DNA of 64,000 nucleotides, taken from NCBI GenBank assembly GCA_947069175.1, contig CAMTDV010000013.1:32005725-32069724 (forward strand), written 5' to 3'. The DNA is from Scalesia atractyloides. Taxonomy: Eukaryota > Streptophyta > Magnoliopsida > Asterales > Asteraceae. Below the pieces are notes generated by a model. That model saw only the letters and a list, made by a program, of their open reading frames with translations, was not told the origin of the DNA and made no database searches. How positions within the stretch are numbered: position 1 is the stretch's first letter; every line of letters begins with the position of its first letter. Of this stretch, positions 44,833 through 57,470 are shown piece after piece. Position numbers and translations under genes: made by a program.

Positions 44833-47790
44833 ATGTTGAATATGTCTAACTTAAATGAACTGTTAAGAATGGAGCACGAGGCAGGCACGACTAACAAACT
44901 TCCAAAAATGCTGAAAGCATAGAATTACCTTACATGGAAGGATAGGTTTCAGTCGTTCATTGAATATCACTGACACACGGATGTGGATCTGTATTCAAGA
45001 TGGGTACGTTAACCCCACTCATGACTTTGAGGGCAGACAACGTGTCACTGCTTATGTGAATATGTCAGAAGCTGAAAAGAGAATGAGTCTGAGAAGAAAG
45101 CCTTAGCTGCTATAAAGATGTCGTTACCTGATGGCATCAAACATACTTTCAAGGGATATACCACTTCTAAGGAGATGTGGGATACCCTAGAGAAGAGGTA
45201 TGAGGGCAATCCAGATGTGAAAAAGAACAAGGTTGATCTGCTAAAGAAACAGTTTGCTGTGTTTAAAGGCATGAGGAATGAGTCCCTTGAAGATATTATC
45301 ACGCAATATTATCATCTGATGTCAGAAATGGACAATTATGACATAAGGGGATACACATATGTTGAGACTAACGATAAGTTGCTTGATTCTTTACCTGCCA
45401 AATGGGATATTTATACTTTGATGATAAAGGGTGAAGCTGACTATGAAGATAAAGACTTGGAAGAAATGTTGGGAAACTGAGAGCTTATGAGCTCAACATG
45501 AAGAAGAAGGAAACTGGATATGATCAGGTTCAAGATTCGGGAATCTATAAAGGGCTTACTCCTTCATCTTCCAACAATGCTTCAAGTGATTCGACAACTG
45601 CGTTTCTTTCATGTGAAAATGAGCAGATTGTGACAAATGCTGAGGGTGAAGTATGTTTTGTACCTGCTTCAGGAGACTCATCATGGGCAAAGAGACAACA
45701 ATCAAGTAATAATAACAACAGTACTAGGTCTATACCTCTGTGTGTCAAAAGTGCTGAAGATCATCTGGCATTGCTTGCTTCTTTCGTTGTTTCCTACGAA
45801 AACTACATTCAGGGAAGAATAACTGATCCTGCTACGTTTGATGAAGATTATGATTAGAATGACCCTGATGACCTAGAGAAGATGGATTTACAATGGCAGA
45901 TGGCCATGATCTCTAGAAGAGTGAAGAGGTTCATGAATAGAACAAGCAGGAAGTTCGTTGGAAAGACTGTGCGTTTTGACAAGTCTAAACTGAAGTGTTA
46001 CAATTGTCAAAACTACGGACATTTCGCTAGAGAATGTTAACGACCGAAAACTGAATCTCGTTCTAATTTATCCTTTCAAGATTTTCCTTGTCATGGTTCA
46101 AGCAACATGAATGCATCAACCAACACTGGATCAAAGGCCCTGATCTCTACTGCTAGAGAGGGTTCCTACGATTGGAGTGTTCATCTGGAGGGTGATGACA
46201 ATGCAACACAAGCCTTCATGGCTGAAATAGCCCCAGTTGATGATGCAGAAGTAAAGGCTAATGTTGAGGTAGAGCGAGAGACGGTAGCTGAAAAAACTGA
46301 GGGAGAATAGAATGCTGCAGAGAAGAAAATGGCTGCTGATTTTGCTGCTTTCATGGCTAATCTTAGCAAATCAACACGAGAGGTACATTCTAACTCTGGT
46401 AGTTCTGTTTGTTTAAAATTTCGAGAACTTCAAAGTGAAGTTGACACTTAACAAAACAACACCAAAGTCTGGTACATGAGCTCTCAAACTTAAAAGAATC
46501 AAAATTCTTCGTAAAATGAAATGAGTCATTATATTTGAAGAAACATAAAGGTTATGAAGAAGAAATCAATATTCTAACCTGTAAGCTTAATGAAAAGCTT
46601 CAAATTATTGACTTAGCTCATGATACGATGAGTGAGAAAACAAAAAAGATTTCTGAAAAATGCAAAGAGTTGTCAGAAGCACAACTTAAAATTTGTGAAA
46701 TTGAAAAGAAATTAAATCAATTCAGAGATTCATCTTTTGTTATGAAAAACATGATGAATGGCCTGAAGAAGAGTAATGACAAGACATGTGTGGGCTTCAA
46801 AGGTTTAAATGAAGTTCCACCACCTCTTGGTCATGACTATTCTTTCTTCCCAGATGAAGAAGAGCTTACAGACTTTGTGTCAACTGGTAGTTCCACATCA
46901 GGTAATGTTGATTGTTCTAAGAATGCCAAGAAGGATAATAACAGAGACACAATTTTGAAAACAAAGAATACACACCCTAAGAATTAAAAGCAAGTTTTTA
47001 TTAAAAAGGTTAATTTTGTTAAAGGGAGTGATATGAAAGAAGAGATCACTGTTATTACAAAAGAGTCTAATGTGCAGTTTGCTAAAAATAAAAACAAATA
47101 AAAATCAGAAATTAAGCAAACTAAACTAGATCCTTCTAAGGCATCATCATCTTCATCGTCATCATCGTTACATGATAAATCTCAACCTGAGACTTCAACT
47201 AAGAAGTTCTCAGCTAGAAGATCCTGCTTCAAATATCACAAAAAGGGACATGTACCTAGCTGTTGTCCTAACAAAAAGAATGAAGCACAGGTTAGTGATA
47301 GACAGAGAGAAAAATCACCAAAGAAAATTGGTGATGGTGAGCAGAAGGTTACTAACTCACCAAAGATATCTGCTACCAAGCAACAAAGTGTTGCTGCTGG
47401 TGTAGATAAGGCTGAAAAAGGAACTCACCAAGTTCCCTGTTTTCAAAGAAATCAACAAAGGTTTCAGTCTGAATCTACATCAGGATCTACATCAGCAGAT
47501 ATGAAAGACCTAGAAGTAGTTCACCAAGAATGAATAACCTTAATGGTCGATCAAGTAATTTCAGAAGTAAAGGTCACTATCAAACTCGATATCAGAATGT
47601 TGGTTATCGAAATTTTTATAACAATGGCTTTAGAAATTATTACCATCAAAATTCAAGAAATCATAGTAAAATTTCCAAAGGTCACAAAGTCCAAACATGT
47701 TTAGGAAAGCTCAGGACTAGAGGCCTAGTGGAAATCAAAAACCATTTCCATCAATAGGTCTGAAATACAAGACTACTGTTAGGAGTGATG
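44833..47790 (+). pseudogene. Copia B gag
   Basis: From ATG 44833 the frame reads MSNLNELLRMEHEAGT and hits TAG after KMLKA, then NYLTWKDRFQSFIEYH. The UBN2 capsid core is at 45118-45480 (LPDGIKHTFKGYTTSKEMWD, LLKKQFAVFKGM). The first zinc knuckle is CYNCQNYGHFAREC followed by a stop (about 46040). A second, CFKYHKKGHVPSCC near 47230, has Cys changed to Tyr. A coiled-coil segment lies at 46535-46987 and an Asn/Arg/Tyr-rich tail at 47530-47757. Extended gag with coiled coil after the knuckle again fits Sirevirus-type elements. Numerous stops inactivate it. Confidence 0.8.
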
Positions 47791-50700
47791 GATATTGGAT
47801 GAATGTTTCCGGTGGTTGATGAATCTGGAAGACCCAGGCCATTAAGGCTTGGGTCCCCTAATCTAACTAATTTTTGTTGGGTTGTGAAGGAGCTGCTAAG
47901 GAGGATTATCAACTTGTGGTGTGTTGATAGTGGCTGCTCCAGGCATATGACAGGGGATGCGAGGTTCTTGACTGAGTTTGAGAATATAGATGGAGGTTAT
48001 GTGAACTTTGCAGATGCTAAAGGAGGGCACATTACAGATCGAGGACAAGTAACCAACAGGAAGATCACATTGGACAAAGTGAACTATGTTGAGCAACTAA
48101 AGCACAATCCGATGAGAGTGTCTCAAGTCTGCGACAAGGGTCACTTGGTCCACTTTACTAAGTCTGAAGCTTTGGTGTTGAAACTTGGTTTGGTTATACC
48201 GGATGATTGGATAGTGATGAGAGCGCCAAGGAGAAACGACACATATGTCATGGACATGAGTGCTAAGGATTCTTCCATTGTGGTGGCGTGTTTACTATCA
48301 AAAGCATCTGAGGCTGAGTCATTGCTGTGGCATAGACGCATGGCCCACATCCACTACTGAAAAATGAATTATATTATTAAAAATGGTTTAGTGGAATGGG
48401 TGCCAGTGCAGAGGTTTCACGTGGAAGATAAATGTCTCCCATGTCAAAAAAGAAAACAACATAAGAAACCTCACAATATTCATGGGTTTTCTTTTTAGGT
48501 ACAAAAGATGAGACAGTGGAGATGCTGATAGATCTTTTTACAAAATTGGTAAATGTCCATGATGCACAGATTAAGAGGATAAGGAGTGATAATGGCACAG
48601 AGTTCAAGAATCAGATTCTGGATCTCTATTGTCTTCGAAGGGAATTGAACATCAATATTCTGCTCCTTATACACCTCAACAGAATGGAGTCGCTGAGAGG
48701 AATAACAGGACGTTGATTGAAGCTGCAAGGACTATGCTTTCTGATTCAAAGCTTATAGTTCTTTTCTGGGGAGAAGCTGTGAACACAGCTTGTTATGTCC
48801 TGAACAAAGTTTTGACGGTTAAACAGTTTAACAAAACATGTTCACGAACTATTGTTTAACCGAAAACCAAACTTAAAAGGCTTTGAACCATTTGGATTAC
48901 CCTGCACCATTGTGCGAAATAAAGATAAGCAAAAATTCGGTGAGGTAGCTGATGAGGGTTACTTTCTAGGCTATATGCCTGGAACACCGAATAAAAGGGT
49001 TTTTAATATAAAGACTCGTAAAATTGAGGTGGTGTTTAACAAGGAAATCACTAGCTATTCACCTCAAAAATCAATGAGTGGTCCTCCTTTATTATATGAT
49101 TATGATAGTGTTTTTAAATCATTTAATATTCCTGATTTTTCCAATGCAGATGAGTCTCAAGTGATCCAAGTTGTGATCAATGAAGATGGAGAGGGTGACT
49201 TCATGCCTAGATCGAGTATATCGATGACATATGCTCTAGAAACTTCTTCCAGTGCAGCTCCATAGGACTCTAGTGATAGTGAGTCTGAACCTGTTCAGGG
49301 GGAGGATTTTACTAATCCGTTTGCTAATAAGATCATTCAGGGGCAGGTTGGATCTAATCTGGGAGATAATCTAGTTATTGACACCACTGCTACCAGACGT
49401 GTACACAAAGATCATCCAGTTGAAAACATCATAGGTGATGCTGCTGCAGGTGTTTAGACAAGGAGAGGTGTGATCGAAGGTTCCTGTTTATTTACTTCGA
49501 TTCAGAAGACATGGATGATACATGAGTGTTTGTATAGCTGCTTTATTGCCCAAGAGGAGCCGAAGAATGTTCACATTGCTCTAAAAGATAATTGTTGGGT
49601 TGAAGCTATGCAGAGGAACTAGCTCAGTTCAAGAAGTTGAAGGTTTGGGAGCTAGTTGTCTTGCCTAAATGAGAGAAGGAAGTAGGCACTAAGTAGGTGT
49701 TCAAGTGCAAGAAAGATGACCGAGGGATTGTAATAAGGAATAAGGCTCGGTTGGTAGTGAAAGGGTTCAATCAGCAAGAGGGGATTGGTTACAATGAAGT
49801 GTTTGCAGCAGTAGCAAGGTTGAAAGCAATTTGTTTGTTCCTAGCTTGGGCTTCAAAGATTACCAACTTGACATGAAGAGTGCGTTTCTTTACGAAAAAG
49901 TCCAAGAAGTGGTGTATGTCTCACAACCAGATGGGTTCACTGATCCAGATTATCCAGATCGAGTCTATTACTTGATAAGGCATTGTATGGATTGCATCAG
50001 GCACCTAGGGCGTGGTATGAGACACTGGCAGCACATTTATTAAAAAATGGTTTTGAAAGAGGTCAGATTGACAGTACACTTTCATTACAAGGAAGAAGGA
50101 AGACTTTCTGCTGGTACATGTATACATAGACGACATCATTTTTGGGTCATCTGATGAGAACATGTGTCACGAATTCGAGGAGGTAATGAAGAGTAAGTTT
50201 GAAATGAGTGCGATGGGTGAACTGTCCTACTTTTTGGGTTTACAAGTTGAACAGAAGAAGGGTGGGATGTTTATACATTATACGAAGTATGTGTATGACA
50301 TTTTGTATCGTTTCAAAATGGAAGATTGCGCTACTTTCAATACACCTATATGTGAGAATCACAATCTTGGTCCAGATCATGAGAGTCTGGAGGATGTTGA
50401 TCCTACTCAATATAGTACTTGACTGCTTCAAGACCCAACATGATGTTCGTAGTGTATCTTTGTGCCAGATATCAAGCGAATCCAGAAGAGTCCCACATGA
50501 AAGCGGTGAAGCGGATTCTTCATTATTTAAAGGGGAAACCTAAACTTGGGTTATGGTATCCAACTGCTAGTGATTTGAAGTTTGTTGCTTTCACTGATTC
50601 AGACATTGGAGGATGCAAATCAACAAAGAAGTCTATCGCAGGTGGTTGTCAGTTCTTAGGAGGGAGGATAGTGTCATGGCAATCCAAGAAGAAGTCTTGC

Positions 50701-50985
50701 GTGTCTACCTCGACGTGTGAAGCTGAATATATTGTTGCGGGTAGCTGTTGTTCTCAAGTTCTCTGGATCCAACAGCAGATGCGTGATTATGGTTTGAATT
50801 TCACTCGTACTCCTATTATGATAGACAATAATGCCACTATATCAATCACCAACAATCCTGTAAAACACAGTCGCACAAAACATATTGACATTCGTCATCA
50901 TTTTATACGGGATTGTACTGAAAAGAAATTAATTGAACTGCATGGGTTGACACACTAGATAACCTGGCAGATCTTTACACAAAAG
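47791..50985 (+). pseudogene. Copia B pol: protease, integrase, RT, RNase H
   Basis: Frame 47803-48360 holds the protease (LWCVDSGCSRHMTG) and the GAG-pre-integrase end (LLWHRRMAHIHY). Integrase follows in shifting frames: RSDNGTEFKNQ (48580), TPQQNGVAERNNRTLIEAAR (48675-48735), then FGLPCTIVRNKDKQKFGE and GYFLGYMPGTPNKRVFN (48852-49265). RT runs from about 49560 with KARLVVKGFNQQEG, DMKSAFLYEKVQEVVYV and an IDDIIFGS that replaces the usual YVDDIIFGS in a shifted frame (50127). RNase H is open at 50419-50958 (FTDSDIGGCKSTKKS, CEAEYIVAGS, DIRHHFIRD). At least seven frameshifts or stops are present. Confidence 0.85.
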
Positions 50986-52581
50986 CTTTTGACATGCTCA
51001 CTTTGAACATTTAGTCGAACTCAACGGGATGAGGATCCTGAATAACCAGTTTTCATAAAATTTTTGTAAATAATTTACTGTTTTTCAAAAATAAAAACAT
51101 AAAAAAATATAGAAAATCAAAAATGAGTTTTCGCTGTATGGAAAAGAAGAAATGTACATCAGCAAGTTAGATTGTCACACTAATATTTAAAACTAAATTG
51201 CTTATGTTTGAAAGCAGCTTCATCATATGATGTACCAGTAGGCACAAAAAACATGAAATAATCAACTTACCTTGTGATATAAACATAATGAACTGTGTAT
51301 GAGTGGGTAACATATCAGTAGCGTATGGTTTTATAACCTTAAATCTTGCATTGATAGATTGCCAATATATGAGGTTTTAGGTCTTTATATCGTTATTTCA
51401 TCTGGGGTATCAAGGTTGTCCTTCTGCTACATCCAGATATATGCTGAGCTAGGCACAACCAGGATATCTTAAAAGAGCTAAAATGCCAAATCCCAAAAAT
51501 TGAAGAAGCTCTCCTAGAGAGTCATTCCATTCAAATGTGCAAATTGCTTATTCGTACCAAAATTTGGTATTTGTCGTAACCCTCGTTAGATATTGGTCTC
51601 TTTGTTGTATGGAAGTACTGACCTGATCACCAACTATCTAACGTTGTAACTCAATAAGGATGAATTTCGGTATACTTACCTACTACGAGGAATGTTTGTG
51701 CATACCTTGATCGTGGGGGTATGTCCTGAAGTGGGACACACTAGTATATTAGTATAAATTATCTTATCATATCACTAGGTAATGGTACTTGAAATATTCA
51801 TGTATTTTGTTTAAGTGGATAAACAATACTGGCAATCGTCTTGAACTGCTTTTCATGAATATTGCATATAGAATTATCAAATAGTGTGAAAACAGTTTGA
51901 TGTTGCTGATATGATCTTCTTAACGGTGAATCTCACAAAAACAGAGTGTTTATTATTTCGTTCTTTATTTGCTTTCAGAAAATATAAAAATCCAAAAATA
52001 TTTCATTTTCATGTATTTTCTTAATGTACGGAATATGGTTGTTCGTGGAGGAGTTGTTACCAATAGGGGGAGACGATGTTAGAATCTGAGTTCATTTTTT
52101 ATAAATCCTGCAGGTTCAGTGTGTTTAAAATTTTAAGCGTGTGGTTTGAGTTGAGAAGTGCATAATCTGTGCTACAGCTTTACTATCTCTTGAATAATAA
52201 TAATTTGTTTAAATTGTGTTGAAAAATTCTTATGGTTTCTTGAGATGCTTGTCTTATAGTATGCAGATTGTAGCAGTGTGTTGCTGAGAAGTTTGGTGAA
52301 GAGGAGTTTGCTTGGATGCATGGTAGAACCTCCTTTCTACATTGCAGACAAAGTTTGAAAAGTTTGAAGATTCCTATGCAAGGACTAAACTGGAGTTTAC
52401 TCAAACGCTAATGATTTAGAAGATTTGGTGATTGGATGCATCAACTTAAGGGGGAGTCTGTTGCTGACAGAAGCTATTAAAGCTGAAGCTATCCAAAGAT
52501 CAACGGTTTTTCAAAGACGCTGAAGATTGAAAGATGACTGAAGACAAATTTGTTTTATGAAGCTATTGTCAAGGGGGAGTT
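50986..52581 (+). other. Copia B 3' non-coding tail with several polypurine tracts
   Basis: No gene is present. AGGGGGAG-type tracts occur at about 52063, 52449 and 52571-52578; the last is directly in front of the 3' LTR and is the functional candidate. Multiple polypurine tracts are a described habit of Sirevirus-type Copia elements. Words such as AGAAAATCAAAAATGAGTTTT near 51108 recur in the Copia C spacer. Confidence 0.65.
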
Positions 52582-53050
52582 TGTTGGTGCATATTTGTGA
52601 CAACAGCTTAGATTTGGTCTTTGGATATCTTGTAATTAGAAAAATGATAAACGGTTAGCGGGTTTAGTTTTGTAATAGTTAATTAGAAGTAATTGGGCTA
52701 AACCAATACCATATAGCATATGGTAGGCGATTTGGGTCTAGACCCATTAGCAGTCCATGTAGGGAAACCCTAGCCCAGTTGCATAACTTGTCTCTATATA
52801 AAGGGAGCTTTGCATTAGGGTTGAGGTTGCTTGTTCAGTTGATTGGTGGATTAGCTAATTACTTCAGAGAAAGTTAAGAGAGAGAGTCTTGAATTGATTA
52901 TAAACTCTCGTGTTAGATAATCAATAGATGACAGTTTGAAAGTGATTGTGTTCGTGTTCTTGTTCGGTTTTCTGTGTAATCTGATCTAGTTCCGCACTCT
53001 AGGTTGGATAGACGATTATGTGAAGATCCATACGGATTAGGGGACCTACA
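52582..53050 (+). repeat. Copia B 3' LTR
   Basis: It begins TGTTGGTGCATATT, carries an intact TATATAAAGG (52795-52804) and ends GGGGACCTACA, followed by the GTAAG duplication. Confidence 0.93.
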
Positions 53051-53055
53051 GTAAG

Positions 53056-53572
53056 GAAGATAGGTTAGATTGATAATCGATGGAAGTGATCAAATAGAAT
53101 AGTACAGGTACTGTTCTATTTATACTACAATCCTAACCACTGAGCATCTTATTACGATGTTAGCATGAAAGTGATATTTAACAAAAATAACAAACTAATA
53201 CATCTACTAAGCTAACCACTGCTATACATTAAACATTACAAGGACTGATAGAAACACTGATGATACGTCCTCTGTTGGTCTTCAGCAAGCTTTGCCTTGA
53301 GACCTTTAGCTTATCTTTAGCAGAGCTTTGTCTTGGCAGACCTTTTAGCTTTAGTCTTTAACAGAGCTTTGGCTTGGCAGACCTTTTAGCTTTAGTCTTT
53401 AATAGAGCTTTGCCTTGGTAGACCTTTAGCTTTAGACTTCAGCAAAGCTTTGTCTACAACAGAGTTTAGCTATAGCAGACCTTGGACATTTAGTCTTCAG
53501 CAGAGCTTTACTTGGGCAGACGTTACATTATTATTTGGATCAGAGGTTGTAGTATATTTTGGCTTTCTATCA
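53056..53572 (-). repeat. Copia A 5' LTR, outer part
   Basis: It continues the Copia A LTR after the Copia B insertion, including the TATA region (near 53120) and the same TTTAGCTTTAGTCTT repeat array, to GGCTTTCTATCA. Confidence 0.88.
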
Positions 53573-54516
53573 TTTGTTCTTTGTAGGGTTCAATTCCAAT
53601 AGGATTTCATTCTCATGCTACCGTGTAAAATAAGTAACAACCATGTTTTTCCCCAAAATAGAAAAAAAACATTAAGAATGGGTCATGAAACTCACCACTC
53701 TACGCGTCCTAGAACATCTAAGACACCGAGGGCGTAGGTGAGCTCAATCTAATTATTCAGAACTTCACCCCTCCACTTGAAGAGTGAATCTAGAATGGCC
53801 ATGTTGACATGGAACATCCCAGGAGCAAAGTGTCATTCTAGTAGCGTTGTCACTAGGGGAGTTTAGACTAGGAGATCGTCCTTGTTTTCCAATTCTCGTC
53901 TATGATTCTCCTTACATTGTTGATATTCCATTTCTAGGTATTAATGGCTAATTGGGAGATAAACATCATTTGGAATTCTCCTAAGACTCTCATTTAATTC
54001 CATTCAACTATTTGAAACTAGAAATCAATCTTTGATTAATTAGTCTTAAAAGTAAATAGAATATAAAAAAGGGACAGGGAAAGGGTTTAATTAATACTAC
54101 TGGTCATAACTAGTGTTATTTCTTATTGCTAGTTTTTGTTTCAAAACAACTATTCTTTAATCTAGAAACTACTCTTTCAAAACTGCTCTGTAGTAACCGC
54201 TCTACAGTAACTACTTTATAATAATTAATAACTGCTCTTTTTTTTCAGTTTATCATCTTCCACAAATTCAATCTACAATCTAGTTTTACTTCCATCCTAC
54301 TCATTCACTAAATCGACCGATCATGGCAGTGCTAAACCTTCAACCTACTCACAATCTACTACCTTATCTCACCAAATTACAAGACCATCCACAATACCAT
54401 GTGACGATTGATCTGATCAACAATTCACCCAACATTCACGCCATTATACAAATCCCGAAATTAACATGACCACTTTACATGTTTTTGGACAAATGCTAGG
54501 GTGATTAGATACCGCT
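53573..54516. other. Right flank between Copia A and Copia C
   Basis: No gene is recognised. A CTnTACAGTAACT-type short repeat occurs at 54178-54220. The origin is unclear. Confidence 0.4.
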
Positions 54517-55349
54517 TGTAGGTCCATTTGGAGGATCAAGATAAACCTACTTACTTGTTTATACAACACACAAACGAGTGCGGAATCCAAGTATGTATGC
54601 AAACCAAAGCAAAGTAAGAAACACAAGATAACCAAAGATTCACTATCTTGATTAACAGATGAGAACTAGTACAAACACATACAAACAATGTTCATACAGA
54701 CTCAAAATATTCACTCTGTGCTCTTACTCTTGTTCTCTCAATGTCTCTCTCTAGTGCCAATGCTTGAACTTTGAACTCTAGCAACTAAGAAGTGCATGTC
54801 TACTTATATAGTGCCAACACCTAGCAACAATATGAAGAATGTTTCTGGTCATAGAAACACTATAATCCACGAAGAACATTCAGCAAGGGTGCTCGTACAA
54901 ATGACTCATGGTTCGTACGGTATAGATCTGGCTCTTATGAACAAGCAAAGTGCTTGTTGACTGAGATCCACTCGTACGACTATAAGGTCACTAGTATGAA
55001 TGGAAAGTGGCTCGTACGAGCAACATCTTGCTCGTATGAAGCACCATTAACTCATACGTGAAGTGTTCTTTTGAGAATGTGTCACATACATGACGTCCAC
55101 AAGACTCAATAGTATGCACACATGCAATTGTTTTACAACATAGAGAAACTAAGCGTCGCACTAAATCAAGATAGGAGGATATCTTGATTTGGCCGACGCG
55201 ACCAAACTTTACAGACACAATAAATAAAGACCGTACATTTACAGACGTAACTAAGAACAAGTGACAGACACAAAAGTGTATCAATAAACTCCCCCATGGC
55301 TGTTGCTTGGTCTTTAGTCTTCATTTCTGAACTTCCAGTAGTATCAACA
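54517..55349 (-). repeat. Copia C 3' LTR
   Basis: On the sense strand it starts TGTTGATACTACTGG after the polypurine tract AGGGGGAGTT (plus 55350-55359) and ends GGACCTACA. A TATA box (TATATAAG) lies at 54810-54803. Upstream of it, 54890-55070, is a cluster of [CG]TCGTACGA[CG]-type palindromes, one a perfect CTCGTACGAG at 55011-55020. A second GGGGGAG tract inside the LTR (55290) leaves the exact LTR start open to a shift of about 60 bp. Confidence 0.75.
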
Positions 55350-55699
55350 AACTCCCCCTGAAATTCTTTAATCCAGGATGATTGGGGATCAGCTCTTCAA
55401 CATTTTCCGGAAACATTAAACCTTTCCTGTTTCCTCTTGAGTGCCACTGGAGGTAACTAGATCGGTCACGATCTACTGTACATTAGACTCTACCACTGGA
55501 ACTGAAGCAGAAGCTTTTGGTTACGAGGATGAGGCTGAAACATCAGGATTGCCAGGGTCTTCACTATCCTGATCACGTTTACGTTTGATCTCCTGTGCTT
55601 TGCATCACTAATTCCACAGAATGTTCACTCGCTTTCTACTCATTTTATATACGTCTTTACATTAAAGCCTTCAACCAGTTTAGCATTAGAGAATGATAC

Positions 55700-57470
55700 C
55701 ATTCTTTTAAGTCGTTATGCTTAGTAGTTAATGTTTGGCAGATCGCTGTACATCCGCACTACGTTCTTTCAGCCTGTTCAACTCAATCCCCCGAGGGTTA
55801 TCAGCGACTCTCATATGTTGTAGCTGAGTTGCCCTTTCAGCATCTACAGCCTTCAGCTGCTCATTTTCTTTGCTTAACTGCGCAATTTCATAATTATGTT
55901 TTCTAACAGTCTCTTTCAAAGAATTTATCTCCAATTGTTGTTTGACAACTGTATTCCGATTTGAAGACATAAACTCTGCATTGCCGCATCTTGCAACTGA
56001 GTGAAAGAAAATCCACTTTCTTATCCTAATTCATTTCAGAAAACAAACGACAACTTCATTTATATTTTGTTGATGAGTTGTGGATTGGGATTGTTGAACT
56101 GAAGAAGTAGTAGGTTGTGATTGAACTGGAGTATTTTTAGCCGAAAGTGTTTCAGCTGCTGTGGTATTTGGAGGTAGTAGTTTAGAAGTTGTAGTGGATT
56201 CCATCATTAAGGTTTAGTCTCCTCCGTTGTAAAAGTAGACTGGGCTTCTAAACTAGTTCCGGTACGGTTTCTTGTTTTTGGGTGTAGGTTGTGTGATTTC
56301 AGGTTGAGCTGAGGAAGTTTCCGTAGACGTTTTCCTCTGTTTCTTTCTACCCTTGTCACCATCTGTAGTACCTACATCACATTCACCACTATTTCCATCA
56401 ATATTACTATCATCACCATCACCTTTTCCCTTAGGATAACCAAACTTATCTTCGATCAGCTTCTTCAAAGTTGGTTCTTCATTATCTGACTCACTATCAT
56501 CATGGCGCCACTTGTCGTTTTCTGGTGCAACATAATCATCATTTTTCCAGAAAACCGAACGATTTACGAGGAGGTGTGCTTTCATTATGATGTTTAGAAG
56601 CTACTCCTCTAAAATCTCCAACGAATGTTCCATCATGACATCAACTTTTAGTACATCGTTGTCGTTCTTCGAAAGATTCAGATGTTTCACATTCAAGATC
56701 ATCTGGAGAAAACGAGGATACATCCAAAACTTGTTTCCACCATATCCAGTTCTACTCAAGTTTTCCTTCATGTTTGCAAAAATATACTTTGAAACATTGA
56801 ATGGTTTGTTCAATGTCAAAGCTACCATCATTCCAACTAAGTCGTTATTTGCCATGTCATCACCACTTCGTCTGTTGCTCAAACATTGAATTAAAACGTG
56901 TAGAAATAACTTTTATCGGAGTAGCAACCATGCTTTGTTTAGTTGTCCTACGAGAAAATCTCCAACACATTTCTACGCTAGTAAACATCCACGTTGACAC
57001 TTCAACGATACTGAGAATGGAGCTTCAGGACCATCGTCAAGCTGTAATATTGAGTTAATGATTTCAACAGAGATATCTACGTCCAAGTTATTAACTTTTC
57101 TGTGGATAGCTTCCTGCCCATTTTCTTTAACAACTTTAGCTGAATTCCAAAATTCCTTGATCAACGTCTTGTATACTTTAGTCTTGTGTGTGATTGCATG
57201 AGTATCCTTGAGTTGCGTAAGAACTTCATTATACCGTTGAACTCAACAAATTTGTCTTCCGGATCCAAGTAGGCCCACCATGTGTCTTCGCTCTGACATG
57301 ATTTCCACTTCTGACTTTTCAGTTCTTCTAGTTGCGGGTTTCCTTTTATGTTCTTTTTGTTCCATTCTGTTGACAATAGATAACTAAAATAAGAACATAA
57401 TTTCATTGGGGAATATACACAAAAAGTTTTATTCCAACTTTCTGCATGTATGTATTCCCTCAACGAAGAA
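55700..57470 (-). pseudogene. Copia C accessory 3' ORF (env-position protein)
   Basis: Frames 57161-57463, 56973-57164, 56601-56882, 56253-56585 and 55728-55970 read as one broken protein of roughly 500 residues. In order: WNKKNIKGNPQLEELK, FVEFNGIMKFLRN, a helical VNNLDVDISVEIINSILQL, then FNVSKYIFANMKENLSR with FWMYPRFLQMIL, an acidic stretch (DSESDNEEPTLKKLIEDKFG), a basic KGRKKQRKTS patch, Ser/Thr/Pro linker and a C-terminal coiled coil (QQLEINSLKETVRKHNYEIA). The segment IFANMKEN...FWMYPRFLQMIL aligns with LFSNLIAN...FFIHPRLLSFYL of Copia A, so the two accessory ORFs look homologous. Similar proteins accompany other plant Copia elements; the function is unknown. No membrane span or signal peptide is seen. 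Confidence 0.65.

Larger units (their letters stand above)
43477..53050 (+). mobile_element. Copia B nested inside the Copia A 5' LTR
   Basis: A 9.6-kb element has TGTTGG...CCTACA LTRs (43477-43963 and 52582-53050) and the perfect 5-bp target duplication GTAAG (43472-43476 and 53051-53055). Joining the flanks rebuilds the Copia A LTR exactly as in the left copy. Order is primer site, repeat-rich leader, gag, protease, integrase, RT, RNase H, a 1.6-kb non-coding tail, polypurine tract. By eye the LTRs differ at some two to three dozen sites over about 470 bp, so the insertion is not recent. It has no accessory ORF. Confidence 0.95.
20888..53572 (-). mobile_element. Copia A, Sirevirus-like, carrying two nested insertions
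   Basis: Both ends carry the same LTR: 20888-21625, and a second copy split into 43263-43476 and about 53056-53572. Coding order on the minus strand is gag, protease, integrase, reverse transcriptase, RNase H, accessory ORF, which defines Copia. A Gypsy element occupies 31781-43091 and Copia B occupies 43477-53050; removing them leaves about 11.8 kb. The LTR terminates TGATAG...CTAACA on the sense strand. The five bases outside the two ends (AGATT and TTTGT) do not match, so target duplication is unproven. Gag, protease and integrase are broken while a 401-codon RT/RNase H frame survives. The element must be older than both insertions. Confidence 0.85.

Noticed and set aside
54500..54516. Primer-site-like GGTATC next to the Copia C LTR end, suggesting a 5' LTR of another minus-strand element
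   Set aside because: The sense-strand word GCGGTATCTAATCACC matches the Met site poorly, and no gag follows toward 53600. The pol order shows this LTR is the 3' one.
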